The position numbers were made by a program, and so were the translations under genes. A DNA stretch of 64,000 nucleotides. It comes from Candidozyma auris. Taxonomy: Eukaryota > Ascomycota > Pichiomycetes > Serinales > Metschnikowiaceae. This document shows, piece by piece, positions 27,988-37,245 of this stretch. Each line of letters begins with the position of its first letter. Within the stretch, counting starts at the first letter, position 1. The stretch spans positions 434,001-498,000 of the forward strand of contig NC_072813.1 of NCBI RefSeq assembly GCF_003013715.1. The letters run 5' to 3'. Below the pieces are notes generated by a model. That model saw only the letters and a program-made list of their open reading frames with translations. It was not told the origin of the DNA and searched no databases.

Positions 27988-28038
27988 ATGGCCAAGGGTG
28001 CCACCGGCAATGGCCAAGGGTGCCACCGGCAATGGCCA
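27988..28038. repeat. 22-bp tandem repeat, 2.3 copies
   Basis: Two perfect 22-bp copies (27988-28009 and 28010-28031), each beginning ATGGCCAAGGG, are followed by a 7-bp partial copy. The unit is not a multiple of three and lies between RPL17 and SWI3. CAG/GTAAGT follows immediately, but I see no gene to which a splice donor would belong. Confidence 0.85.
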
Positions 28039-28389
28039 CAGGTAAGTGATCGCAGAGATTCAGAGGAATTAATTGCGTAGTACTCGACAGTTGTAGCTAA
28101 GGTTATGTTCGATGGGAATAAAAACGCTTTTGGGCTAACAATGCAAAGACAACACAGCAGATTATCCCAATTAGTGATTTGCCGCCATCCCGTTATGAGA
28201 CCAGGGATACGCCTGTGCCGATTCCTACCGCCAATGTCATCAGGCCTTGTTCCCTGGAGGGTGGGTGCGTCAGGCTATGCAAATGTGGCGCTTGTACTAC
28301 ATTGCCATTTCCGCACTCAGGAGGCAAACGGGAGGAAGTAGAATAACAAAAAGGAAACGACAGCAATAGTAAGGGTACTCAAATAAAAC

Positions 28390-28407
28390 AAAAAAAAAAA
28401 AAAAAAA
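28390..28407. repeat. Poly(A) tract (18 A)
   Basis: A run of 18 adenines in the RPL17-SWI3 intergenic region. Such dA:dT tracts typically exclude nucleosomes in yeast promoters. Confidence 0.9.
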
Positions 28408-29194
28408 TAAGAATTCATGGCAATAGTATTTTTTTTATCCCCCATTATTTGTTACGTTCATTTTCGTCTTTTCGTCATTTCTTCCGGGTTTTCGGTTGAG
28501 GCCGTGGGGCTGCCACTTTTCTTGCCCACGCACAGCGACTCGTAATTGTCGTTTCTTTACCTTATTTACATATTCGCAGCCGGCTTTCTTTCTTTTACCC
28601 CATTCTCTTCCTTCTTCGTCCTTATCTCTCGATTCCATCATGCATTCGCTTGACCCTCGCTGCGTGGTCCTGTTATACTAGAAGCTTTTTGCTCAGTTTT
28701 CCTCTCATGTCCCTCTCCCTCTCCTGGCTGGCTCTCTCCCATTCTCGTAGCTGGCCCATACCGTGGGTTGGAGCTCCGCACGACCTCGCTACCACAGGCC
28801 TCTCACTCCCACGAGCTAACTCACCGTAAAGAGAGCGCAAACATTTTTTGCAAGAATAACAACCGCTTCTCAACAGGTACAAAAAATTCCATTCCTCGAA
28901 TCCAACTCCCCTGTGAACAAACGATTGTCTCTAGTGTACGGAGTGAGGCAAACAGCAAGTTTACTGAATTCACTTGATATCTTGTCCTCGGGAATCGTTG
29001 AATTGAAATAAGCGTCTCCCAGACCGCTGATCCCATACATCGTGTATTCACTTTGGATTAACGACTACCTTTGCTAGTGTAATTTTGCACTCGTATCTTT
29101 CCAATTAATTTGCGAAATCCCGGTGATTGTACCGTGCTTTAATTATTTGTTGCTCAAGTCAACCCATTGTTGTTCCTTTTAGTTCGCTTATCGC

Positions 29195-31609
29195 ATGTCT
29201 GATTCGGACAACACCCCACTACTGCCCAAAAAAGACCTGGACGAGAACGTGGCTGGGAACCACCAGCTCGACAGCATAAACCTCGATGAGAATGTTACCT
29301 CCAACGATGACAACCTAGACCCGACATTGGATCCTATGTTGGACCCATCGTTGGACGACAACATCGACAATGATGCTTTACACAACCTCACTTCTGAGCC
29401 CAACGAATTCTTTGACACAAATGTCGACAGCGAAAACGGTACGCAAAACGAAGCTCAAAACGATAAGTCTCTACAAGATCTACCCGAGGAATCAAGCGCG
29501 GCGAACTTGGAAAATGGGCCCGCAGAGTCGAAGGCGGTGGATTCGGTGGAGGAGTCAACCTCCGATAATAAGGAGACAGACAAGGATCAAAAGGAGTCTG
29601 ACATGGACGTGGACGATGACGAGCTGACAGCTTCTAAAGAGGATAAAATCAACGACGCGTCGGCGACTGTCTCTGAGAAAGTAGGAGAAAGCGATGCCGC
29701 GGATTCAAAAATGGCATCTATGTCAGTAGACGAGGATAATCTTGGTAAGATTCTGTCATCTGCTTCTCCTGAGGAATCCGCAAAATCTGACGATAAAGCT
29801 AAAATAAACAACACATCCCAAGGGAATGACAACGATGACGTGGGCGATAAAAAAAGCGAGTCTCGAAAACATGCTCCTCGCATAGAAGATGATGAACCCG
29901 AAATCAAAAAAGAAGGATCTATTGTTGTTGAAAAGCATGGTGACTCGGAAGCTGAAGATGATGCCTTCGATCAAAAGTTGGGCGACTCGAGTGATTTAAA
30001 CACAGATGATAAAACTAGAATACGCCAAACGCATGCTATCTTCATACCCTCATACGCTTCATGGTTCAATATGAAAAAGATTCACCAAATCGAACGCGAC
30101 TCATTACCTGAATTTTTCAACACTTCGCATCCTTCTAAATCCCCAAAGATATACGCCAATTACAGAAACTTCATGATCAATGCTTATCGCTTGAATCCTA
30201 ACGAATATTTAACGTTGACATCTTGCCGCCGTAATCTTGTCGGTGATGTGGGGACATTAATGAGGGTACATCGATTTCTCACAAAATGGGGCCTTATAAA
30301 TTATCAAGTTAACCCACAACTTAAACCTGCTTATGCTTTAGAAAAGTTACCAAATGGATCCCTGGTTGGACTACCATACACTGGTGACTTCCATGTACAA
30401 TACGACACACCAAGAGGGTTGTTTCCCTTTGATACTTACAAAGTCAACCCTGAAAATGTGAATGCCGAGAAACTCAAAGCGCTTCTTGCATCCGATAATG
30501 GTATCAATGGCTCGACAGAAAATGGTATTGAGAAGAATGAAGGGAAGGGGAGCCACGAAGAACCCGTTCAAAAGAAGCGGAAAATTGACGATGATGAACA
30601 GTGGTCCAATGAGGAGCTTTCTCGACTTGTTCTTGGAATCAAAGAAAATAAGTACGACTGGTACAAGGTGGCCAAGAAAGTCGGTAATGGTAAGACACCG
30701 CAAGAATGCATACTCAAGTTCTTACGAATGCCTGTTGAGGATAGGTTCAATGCTATCGACTCGAAGGATAGCAGCATCCTCAAGTATGCCGCCAACTTCC
30801 CTGTGACATCCACCGACAACCCTGTGATAAGCAATCTTATCTTCATGACGAATCTTGTCGATGCTGATGTTGTAAAGGCCGCCACAAGTCGTGCTTCTCA
30901 TATGTTGGACGAGAAATTCTTTGAAAGAGCCGAGAAAGCGCAAGCCGCCTCTGTCAAGAGGGAGAGAGATGAAAAGAATGACAGCTCCGAATCAAATGGA
31001 TCGGCTGTCTCTGAAGTTATAGACCCTACTCTTGGCGATGACTTGAGAAAGGCATTTGAAACATCAGACTCTGATAATCACACGAGGGATGCCGCCGTAG
31101 GTGTCCTCGGAACAGTTGGCGGTCGTAGTCATTTGTTTGCGAACTACGAAGAGCGTGAAATGCAGCGATTGACTTCAAGCATTCTTAATCAAGAGCTTAC
31201 GAAACTTGATGTGAAGATGAACAAAGTAAATGAACTCGAGAAGATCTTTCAAAGAGAAAGATCAAACTTGTCTCGCCTTCAAAGTGAGATTTTCTGCGAC
31301 AGACTAGCGTTGACCAAGTCGACGGTTGGTATCTCCAAAAAACTAAATGAAGCCCTCGAAGCGCTCAAATCTGTGAAAGCAGACGGTGATTCGAAGCCTG
31401 ATGAAAAGGTGCTGAATATTGAAAACATCATCAAGGAAGCACAGTCAATGCTCTTTAAGCCTACCATTCTGAATGTCGAAGACAGCAATTCGATGAAGGA
31501 AAGTAAAGATCAGTCAGAGGAGAGCGAGGCCAAGGCATCGACTGCAGAGTCTGCCATTAAGCCGTTATCTGTCGAGACTCCACAGTCATTCAAACTCTGG
31601 GTGCCATAA
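29195..31609 (+). CDS. SWI3: SWI/SNF chromatin-remodelling subunit Swi3
   Basis: The 804-residue nuclear protein has a long acidic, low-complexity N-terminus (1-270), a SWIRM domain (about 279-365; IPSYASWF...YRLNPNEYLT...CRRNLVGDV), and the DTPRGLFPF segment. A SANT domain (about 468-518, starting EQWSNEELSRLVLGI) and a C-terminal coiled coil (about 649-720) follow. Swi3 scaffolds SWI/SNF assembly and DNA/histone contact. Its paralogue Rsc8 is shorter (about 560), lacks the acidic extension and has a ZZ zinc finger between SWIRM and SANT. That finger is absent here, so Swi3 is favoured. An in-frame CTG occurs in the disordered N-terminus, consistent with reading as Ser. Confidence 0.88.
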   Translation: MSDSDNTPLLPKKDLDENVAGNHQLDSINLDENVTSNDDNLDPTLDPMLDPSLDDNIDNDALHNLTSEPNEFFDTNVDSENGTQNEAQNDKSLQDLPEESSAANLENGPAESKAVDSVEESTSDNKETDKDQKESDMDVDDDELTASKEDKINDASATVSEKVGESDAADSKMASMSVDEDNLGKILSSASPEESAKSDDKAKINNTSQGNDNDDVGDKKSESRKHAPRIEDDEPEIKKEGSIVVEKHGDSEAEDDAFDQKLGDSSDLNTDDKTRIRQTHAIFIPSYASWFNMKKIHQIERDSLPEFFNTSHPSKSPKIYANYRNFMINAYRLNPNEYLTLTSCRRNLVGDVGTLMRVHRFLTKWGLINYQVNPQLKPAYALEKLPNGSLVGLPYTGDFHVQYDTPRGLFPFDTYKVNPENVNAEKLKALLASDNGINGSTENGIEKNEGKGSHEEPVQKKRKIDDDEQWSNEELSRLVLGIKENKYDWYKVAKKVGNGKTPQECILKFLRMPVEDRFNAIDSKDSSILKYAANFPVTSTDNPVISNLIFMTNLVDADVVKAATSRASHMLDEKFFERAEKAQAASVKRERDEKNDSSESNGSAVSEVIDPTLGDDLRKAFETSDSDNHTRDAAVGVLGTVGGRSHLFANYEEREMQRLTSSILNQELTKLDVKMNKVNELEKIFQRERSNLSRLQSEIFCDRLALTKSTVGISKKLNEALEALKSVKADGDSKPDEKVLNIENIIKEAQSMLFKPTILNVEDSNSMKESKDQSEESEAKASTAESAIKPLSVETPQSFKLWVP

Positions 31610-31870
31610 CCGACGAATTTTTCGCCATCAACCTAGGGGCAAAGAGAGCAAAAGGACTTGCCTTTGTCACTCAAATCAAGCGTACAGCTCCAAGCTTCGT
31701 ACTGCTATTCTCCTGGTGTATTATTAATTTACGCGGAAACGCTATCGCCATGCGCACTTCATATAAAATCATGCAGTAGTTTGAGGATAGTCTCGTAACA
31801 ACCACGAGCACCTCACGTAAAATAATAGTTTGGTAAGTATATAAACAAATTTGCCAATAATTTGTCTCAA

Positions 31871-33055
31871 ATGGAGGTCAAGACAAACGTTGATGAGAGT
31901 ACTGGTCTTTTGAGTGACCTAGACGAAGAAGACTTCGTGAAGGTGCAGAATGCGAGTTTTGAACCTTCAAGGGACGAAGGCGAAGAAGACTTACAGCAGG
32001 ATATCAATAAAGACCTAAACTTGGATCAGAAGGATTTTGCGAGACTTGATGACCCCGAGACTGGCTTGCCCGTCAATACTGCCAATCCGGAACTTTCCCA
32101 TTTTGCTGGAAATGATGCCCCTAATGCGGAGAGGTCTTTTATAGGCGACGAACCACAAGACCCCAACAAAATAGAGTACGAAGACACAAACGAAGAGAGT
32201 GAGAAGGACGAGCAAGCCGCTTTTGATATGGAAAGCGTTGGTGAATATTACGAAGAGAATGACGACCAGGGTGACACGGCTAACGAACTTGACGATGAAA
32301 AACTAGAAGAGAATGCGAATCCTTCCGATGATGAATTCCTTGATGGCCATTCTGTTAAGGACGATGTTTCTGAAAATGACGTAGAATTGCTCGGGTCTAG
32401 ACACGCCTCCGTCATTGAAATTGATAGTGAGGACGAAATTGAAAATCTTGAAGAAATCGAGGGAGACGAAAAGGCATCCGGTAAAGCTTATGAGCGCCGT
32501 GAAAAATTGACTGTGGAAGCCAAGGTACCATTAGAAAGTGTAACTGTGGATACTGGTATCACAAAGTATGCTTTAATCACAGAGCCAGACAACGGGGCCC
32601 AGAATTCAGAGCTTCTGGCGCTTTTCTCCGAAGATGATTTATTTTTTGATCATGGTGAAACGAAGCCTGTGACGTTAAAAGATCTTATTAATCTAATTGT
32701 GAAATCTCATGCTGTTCGTGATTTACCGCTAAACAGGGTCGATGACCGTTTACGAATTACGTTCAATAACATATTCACAGTCACTCAACACGATTCACGT
32801 ACGGATAACATCCTATTCACTGAGGTTTTGAGCATGGTGCGGCTCTATACTGAACTCACTGAGGGTCAGCCTGGCCCAATGACTATCTCGCTTGATATTG
32901 ATGAGAATCCGTTGGCGAAATATGATAGACTTTGGGAAGAAATTGAGTCTTCTAGGGGACCGGCAGCTTTGCGTGGTCGTACGCGAAAAGATATGGAGAG
33001 TGATGATTATGATGAAGCTACCAAAAAGCGGAAAATTTCGGCTTCACTAGATTGA
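31871..33055 (+). CDS. Acidic nuclear-type protein of unknown function
   Basis: The protein (394 residues from the first ATG at 31871) is unrecognised. Residues 1-215 are strongly acidic and probably disordered. Residues about 225-370 look folded, with a patterned segment that includes ELLALFSEDDLFFDHGE, LKDLINLIVKSHAVRDLPL and ILFTEVLSMVRLYTELTEG. The C-terminus ends in a KKRK basic cluster that could be a nuclear localisation signal. It follows SWI3 in the same direction and converges on SNU114. The acidic plus NLS composition suggests a chromatin or ribosome-biogenesis role, but that is only inference. Confidence 0.8.
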   Translation: MEVKTNVDESTGLLSDLDEEDFVKVQNASFEPSRDEGEEDLQQDINKDLNLDQKDFARLDDPETGLPVNTANPELSHFAGNDAPNAERSFIGDEPQDPNKIEYEDTNEESEKDEQAAFDMESVGEYYEENDDQGDTANELDDEKLEENANPSDDEFLDGHSVKDDVSENDVELLGSRHASVIEIDSEDEIENLEEIEGDEKASGKAYERREKLTVEAKVPLESVTVDTGITKYALITEPDNGAQNSELLALFSEDDLFFDHGETKPVTLKDLINLIVKSHAVRDLPLNRVDDRLRITFNNIFTVTQHDSRTDNILFTEVLSMVRLYTELTEGQPGPMTISLDIDENPLAKYDRLWEEIESSRGPAALRGRTRKDMESDDYDEATKKRKISASLD

Positions 33056-33372
33056 ATACGGCAACGTCGTTGATGGGCAAAGGTGAGGGAGTCATTTGTG
33101 TATTTTTCGTTGTTTTACTATTATCATTATTAATATTATTATTAATATTATTATTATCATTATCGTTATTAGTATAGAGTCATCATCGTTAGTATCTCAT
33201 TACTGTTGTCGATAAAATCTATTAAGATCGTGAACGCCATCATTATAGTAAATTAATTCTCAAGCAAACCTTGTAAATATACTGTTTTCACAATGATGCA
33301 ACCTGCTAGATTCATAGAAAGTGCCTTTTGGACAAGCCCACATTCTTGATACCGTTTCAAAAAACCAACACA
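33056..33372. other. Intergenic region between convergent genes
   Basis: 317 bp containing the ATT microsatellite and A+T-rich sequence expected of two overlapping terminator regions. No gene is seen. Confidence 0.6.
33118..33175. repeat. Interrupted (ATT)n microsatellite
   Basis: About 58 bp made almost wholly of TTA/ATT units with a few TCA/CGT interruptions, in the 3' region between two convergent genes. Confidence 0.85.
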
Positions 33373-36264
33373 TTAATCAATGAGACCACTTTCTCGCAAG
33401 CGAGAGAAAAGGCTTGGGTCAATATACTTTTGCAAATTAGGTTCATCACTCAAGCCTTTTCTCCGTCTAGTCTTCATGACAAAATCTCTTGCCATCGACT
33501 CGTGCGGAACCGGTCTGAGTGAGGGCATTGGCACGTTTTTATCGAGAGGGTCTCCTGGAACCACTTTCCAGCGATCAAACTCCACTAAGCACATTGCTTG
33601 ACCTTGTGTGTGTAGCCTCATGTCTGTATCTAAACCAACTGAGTCTATGACTGGGACAAAACCCTCGAGCTCAAACAACGGACTTGCGGGTATCGGTATC
33701 TCAGAAACGATCCATCCACGCCTCTTGTCTAGAATGATCTGTGCTGCTTGGACACTTCTCATCGTGCAGACAATGGAGACACGATAAACAGGTTCAAGCA
33801 AACGAGGAGCAGCTGTGAGTAAGCCAGTGTGTACCGCATTACGTGTCATCGTTGTAATTTGAGCTCCATGGCTGCTGATATTCGAGGATGAAAGCACTGC
33901 ATCAAGGATTTTGAACTTGGTGTCTCGAACAGGCTCGCCGCACAATGGCCCCTCCTCGACACCTAGCTTGAAGCCCTTCAAAATAGGCTCTTTGAAAGAG
34001 AGGAGAGTATTTTTATCAGTCTCATTACTGATTGTGTCATCGAGAAGTGTAGAGGGTTGCTGCATATCGCTGGGCCCGAGTACCCATAACGACCTTGCCG
34101 CCAAAGCATCCCAACCGAACTCATTTCGAAGGGTCTTTGAAAGGTTGCGCAGGGGCTGACAAACATCGAGTGTGCCTTTCGTGACAGCCTTACTAAAGTT
34201 CCTGTCGTCGAATGGTTCTGCTGTAATTGAAATGTGAGTCTTCTTGGAGGGCCCGTAAGATGGTAACTTGGTTGCAGACATCTCTGAACTTGTCTCGCCG
34301 AACTTAACCATTGGATCACTAACCTTAATGGATAGGTACTCGTCAAAGGAGTTGCGTAAATCGTGAAGGAAAATATCTAGGTATAATTCACCAGGAGCTA
34401 GCAAGACATGCTCCCCACTTTCCTCAAGCTTAATGACGGAGGATATATAAGTGAGGCTGAGTTTACGAAGACTCTCAACAAGTCTTGGTAATTCGTGAGG
34501 GTATTCCGGCTCCAAAGCTACCTTGAACACGGACCGCTGACCCGATGATACCCTATGTAAAGGCACCATTTTGTTTGAAGGTACATTCTTACTGTAAATC
34601 GTGGCCGTTGAAACATTGATGGACTCGAAGCCTTCGATGTAGGCAAACATTCCAGCACTAACTCTTTGAGCCGTAAAAGTGTATCTTCCCGCTGGAATTC
34701 GTATTGCTCCAACTCTAACATTTTTGCTATCACCTTCTTTATTAAACAATAGCTTTACAGAGTCACCAGTGCTGATAGCACCTTTGCGAACCTTCACCAA
34801 AGCGAATCGAGTGCCATAATCAGAAGAGAAAGCATGCTTGATGACAGTTGCAACGACTTCGTTATGAGCCGGATCAGGTAAGTTTTCATTGTTCGAATCT
34901 GCTTTCTCTGGTGAAGGTACACTGGTCGATATCAGCATCACTAGATCCCTCGTAAATCCAAAGATTCGAGACAATGTCACCCTCAACAACTCCTGGGGAT
35001 CCTTTTCGAGTTGATCCTTCTTGAGTGTTATTCTGAAATTTTCCCATAAAATTTTAGAGAGGTTCTTCAGATTTTTGTTGTCTGTTGTAATCGTATATGT
35101 TACCAACTTGTAAAGAGGTTCCAGGACAAAGTGATCAAAGGTGCGCTTTCCGAGTTTCTTGTCCTTAGCGAACTTTCGAGTGCTTTCATTGTAGTACAAA
35201 TCACCCCATAGAAGACTTTCGAACTGGATTGATGGCTTCTTGCCATCTTCAAGCTGACGAGCGTATATATCACCGAACGATTTAAGAGAGAAGGACACCT
35301 GAAAGACGTTTGATGCGAATACAACATTGCCCTCAAGTGGACTTATAAGCTTCTTGTGCTTATATAGCAGTGCGAATTCATTGTGATGGATAGTTGCATT
35401 GATATCGTTGATAATGTGACGAAGTTTAAGGTAGAAATCAGAAACTGGTAGACGCAGCTCGATTATGAGACGGTCAATCTTGTTAAGAACCACGGTGAAG
35501 GGAATATTTCTTTTCATAATGGACGTGATAAGTCTCTTGTCTCGCTTTGATAAACCTTCCACCGCATCGAGTACCAAAACTGCTCCATCAGCCACCTCTA
35601 GCATCAGCTGTGTTTCATCGTCGAATTCAGGATGGCCCGGACAGTCCAAAATATTGAGCACGAGGGATCTGTCGCGATGATCAGGCAACAAAAGAGTCAT
35701 GGGATGTGCAAATATGGACATTCCCCTGCCTCGTTCTAGCACATGTGTATCGAGATAGCGCAATGGTTTAAGCTCTTGCATGTCTTTCTTTGATAAAGTC
35801 ACCGTAGGATGGGTTTCAAGGACTAAGGAGTCAATCAAACTAGTCTTACCAGTATGAAGATTCCCCACAAAAGCAACATTACGAATTCTTTCAGGTAAAT
35901 CGTTGGCAAGTTTTAACATGTATTCTCGAGAGTATGTCGTTTCCGGTAGGTCCTCTGCACTCTCAGCTGTAAATTCAATATGACTTCTCTTTTGCAGATC
36001 TGCTCTGAGCACAGGCTGATTCTCAGGTACTTGCTTGGGCTCGACTATGATGGTTTCGGCCCCTGAAAAGCGCTGTGAAAGATCATCAGTAGTGACCAAG
36101 GCACTATCTGTGTTTTGTTCAACATCAACATCATGAGGTGCCTCTTCGTCAGAGACCTCTTCGTCAACTGGCTCAAGATCCGAACCTGAGAAAGATTCAG
36201 ACCCGGAGTCATTAGAGCCGCCGATGAAATTGCCAAACTCATCATACAAGTCCTCGTTATCCAT
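33373..36264 (-). CDS. SNU114: U5 snRNP GTPase Snu114
   Basis: The 963-residue protein starts MDNEDLYDEFGNFIG, the characteristic Snu114/EFTUD2 start. An acidic N-terminus and then EF2-like domains follow: P-loop GNLHTGKTSL (about 134-143), the G3 motif DCPGHPEF, and G4 NKID. The frame is open 25 codons further upstream and has another ATG, but that extension is not conserved, so I chose 36264. Snu114 with Prp8 and Brr2 controls spliceosome activation and disassembly. Length compares with 1,008 in S. cerevisiae. A CTG codon in the switch-II helix (DETQ-CTG-MLEV) falls where the family has a small residue, consistent with Ser decoding. Confidence 0.96.
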   Translation of the reverse strand: MDNEDLYDEFGNFIGGSNDSGSESFSGSDLEPVDEEVSDEEAPHDVDVEQNTDSALVTTDDLSQRFSGAETIIVEPKQVPENQPVLRADLQKRSHIEFTAESAEDLPETTYSREYMLKLANDLPERIRNVAFVGNLHTGKTSLIDSLVLETHPTVTLSKKDMQELKPLRYLDTHVLERGRGMSIFAHPMTLLLPDHRDRSLVLNILDCPGHPEFDDETQLMLEVADGAVLVLDAVEGLSKRDKRLITSIMKRNIPFTVVLNKIDRLIIELRLPVSDFYLKLRHIINDINATIHHNEFALLYKHKKLISPLEGNVVFASNVFQVSFSLKSFGDIYARQLEDGKKPSIQFESLLWGDLYYNESTRKFAKDKKLGKRTFDHFVLEPLYKLVTYTITTDNKNLKNLSKILWENFRITLKKDQLEKDPQELLRVTLSRIFGFTRDLVMLISTSVPSPEKADSNNENLPDPAHNEVVATVIKHAFSSDYGTRFALVKVRKGAISTGDSVKLLFNKEGDSKNVRVGAIRIPAGRYTFTAQRVSAGMFAYIEGFESINVSTATIYSKNVPSNKMVPLHRVSSGQRSVFKVALEPEYPHELPRLVESLRKLSLTYISSVIKLEESGEHVLLAPGELYLDIFLHDLRNSFDEYLSIKVSDPMVKFGETSSEMSATKLPSYGPSKKTHISITAEPFDDRNFSKAVTKGTLDVCQPLRNLSKTLRNEFGWDALAARSLWVLGPSDMQQPSTLLDDTISNETDKNTLLSFKEPILKGFKLGVEEGPLCGEPVRDTKFKILDAVLSSSNISSHGAQITTMTRNAVHTGLLTAAPRLLEPVYRVSIVCTMRSVQAAQIILDKRRGWIVSEIPIPASPLFELEGFVPVIDSVGLDTDMRLHTQGQAMCLVEFDRWKVVPGDPLDKNVPMPSLRPVPHESMARDFVMKTRRRKGLSDEPNLQKYIDPSLFSRLRESGLID

Positions 36265-36468
36265 GCTTGAAGAGTGGTATTCTGCAATTCTTGATGCCTG
36301 AAGCGCGATGGCCCATATAGGCTGCATATACGCAAACAACCGCTAAAGATTTTGATTTCTCTCAACATATATTTACAAATACATCATTGGCTATTGGTAC
36401 ATAAGCACTCGAGATTCCCGCCGTTGTACTAATAGGCCCTAGAACTATCATTATTGGTGTGGTTGCTT

Positions 36469-37041
36469 TTACGACAAGGTCTGGTACTTTCTTAACTCTG
36501 TCAAGAGTGTTTTGAGCTGAACGTCTGAGACTTTGTTAGACAAGCTGGGGATTAAAGATTTGGCTTCTTCTGCATCCTCGCATTCCAAATTACCTAGCTG
36601 AGCCAACTCAAAGGGATGCAAAGGCTCAGATGCCTGGTTATTAAAGTCATTCAAAAGTTTCTCAACAGTCTCAGTAGAGAAGGAATTCTTAAACCTGCTA
36701 AACGTCGAGAGGTAGTTTAAAGTCTTGTGTGTTACCTCGTTGGAATTTGGTCCCGCGAGCTCTATGTTGGCAATCTCGTCTTCTCTCTCATTCTCTTCAT
36801 CTTCTTCCTCGTATTTTTTAGCGTCTTGCTTGCTTTTACGCTCCTTTAACGCCGCTCGAATAAGAAGTCTGGCTTCTGATAAATTCAATGCTATAAGCTG
36901 CTCCTGTTCTCCGCTGTTTGTGATCTGTGTAAGTTGGAACTCCGGCCCTAGCTTCAAAACAGCAGCATTTTCCTCATCATCTATATCTTGACTCCGGGGC
37001 TTTCTCCTCCTCACACCAAGTGCACTTGTGCTAACATTCAT
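36469..37041 (-). CDS. RPB4: RNA polymerase II subunit Rpb4
   Basis: The 190-residue protein begins MNVSTSALGVRRRKPRS and carries the conserved N-terminal block ENAAVLKLGPEFQLTQI and ALNLSEARLLI. A charged insert (about 90-120, shorter than in S. cerevisiae) follows, then the C-terminal HRDC-like bundle LHPFELAQLGNLECEDAEEA and SLIPSLSNKVSD. Rpb4 pairs with Rpb7 as the Pol II stalk, important for initiation, stress transcription and mRNA export/decay. The frame continues 13 codons upstream without an ATG, so this start is clear. YAK1 lies upstream and SNU114 downstream on the same strand. Confidence 0.96.
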   Translation of the reverse strand: MNVSTSALGVRRRKPRSQDIDDEENAAVLKLGPEFQLTQITNSGEQEQLIALNLSEARLLIRAALKERKSKQDAKKYEEEDEENEREDEIANIELAGPNSNEVTHKTLNYLSTFSRFKNSFSTETVEKLLNDFNNQASEPLHPFELAQLGNLECEDAEEAKSLIPSLSNKVSDVQLKTLLTELRKYQTLS

Positions 37042-37245
37042 ACTTAGTAGAAGGAGCGTGAGACACGTTTCAAATATCAAGTGCCCAACTGTGTTTGAAG
37101 GTCACTATGTATTATGTTTAGTGAGACTTTTCACCTATCAACTTTTTCGTTCGCGCACGACTGCATGCTTGATCTACGTTTTGCAACCATTATAATTATC
37201 AGAGCTGTTTATGACTAATATTATGACCGTGAACTTTTTGCGTGA

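Larger units (their letters stand above)
27501..29194. other. Long intergenic region, divergent promoters of RPL17 and SWI3
   Basis: This 1.7-kb region holds the RPL17 promoter elements, the 22-bp tandem repeat and the poly(A) tract. A long CT-rich stretch (about 28540-28800) probably belongs to the SWI3 promoter or leader. No ORF above 78 codons with gene-like character is present. Confidence 0.6.
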
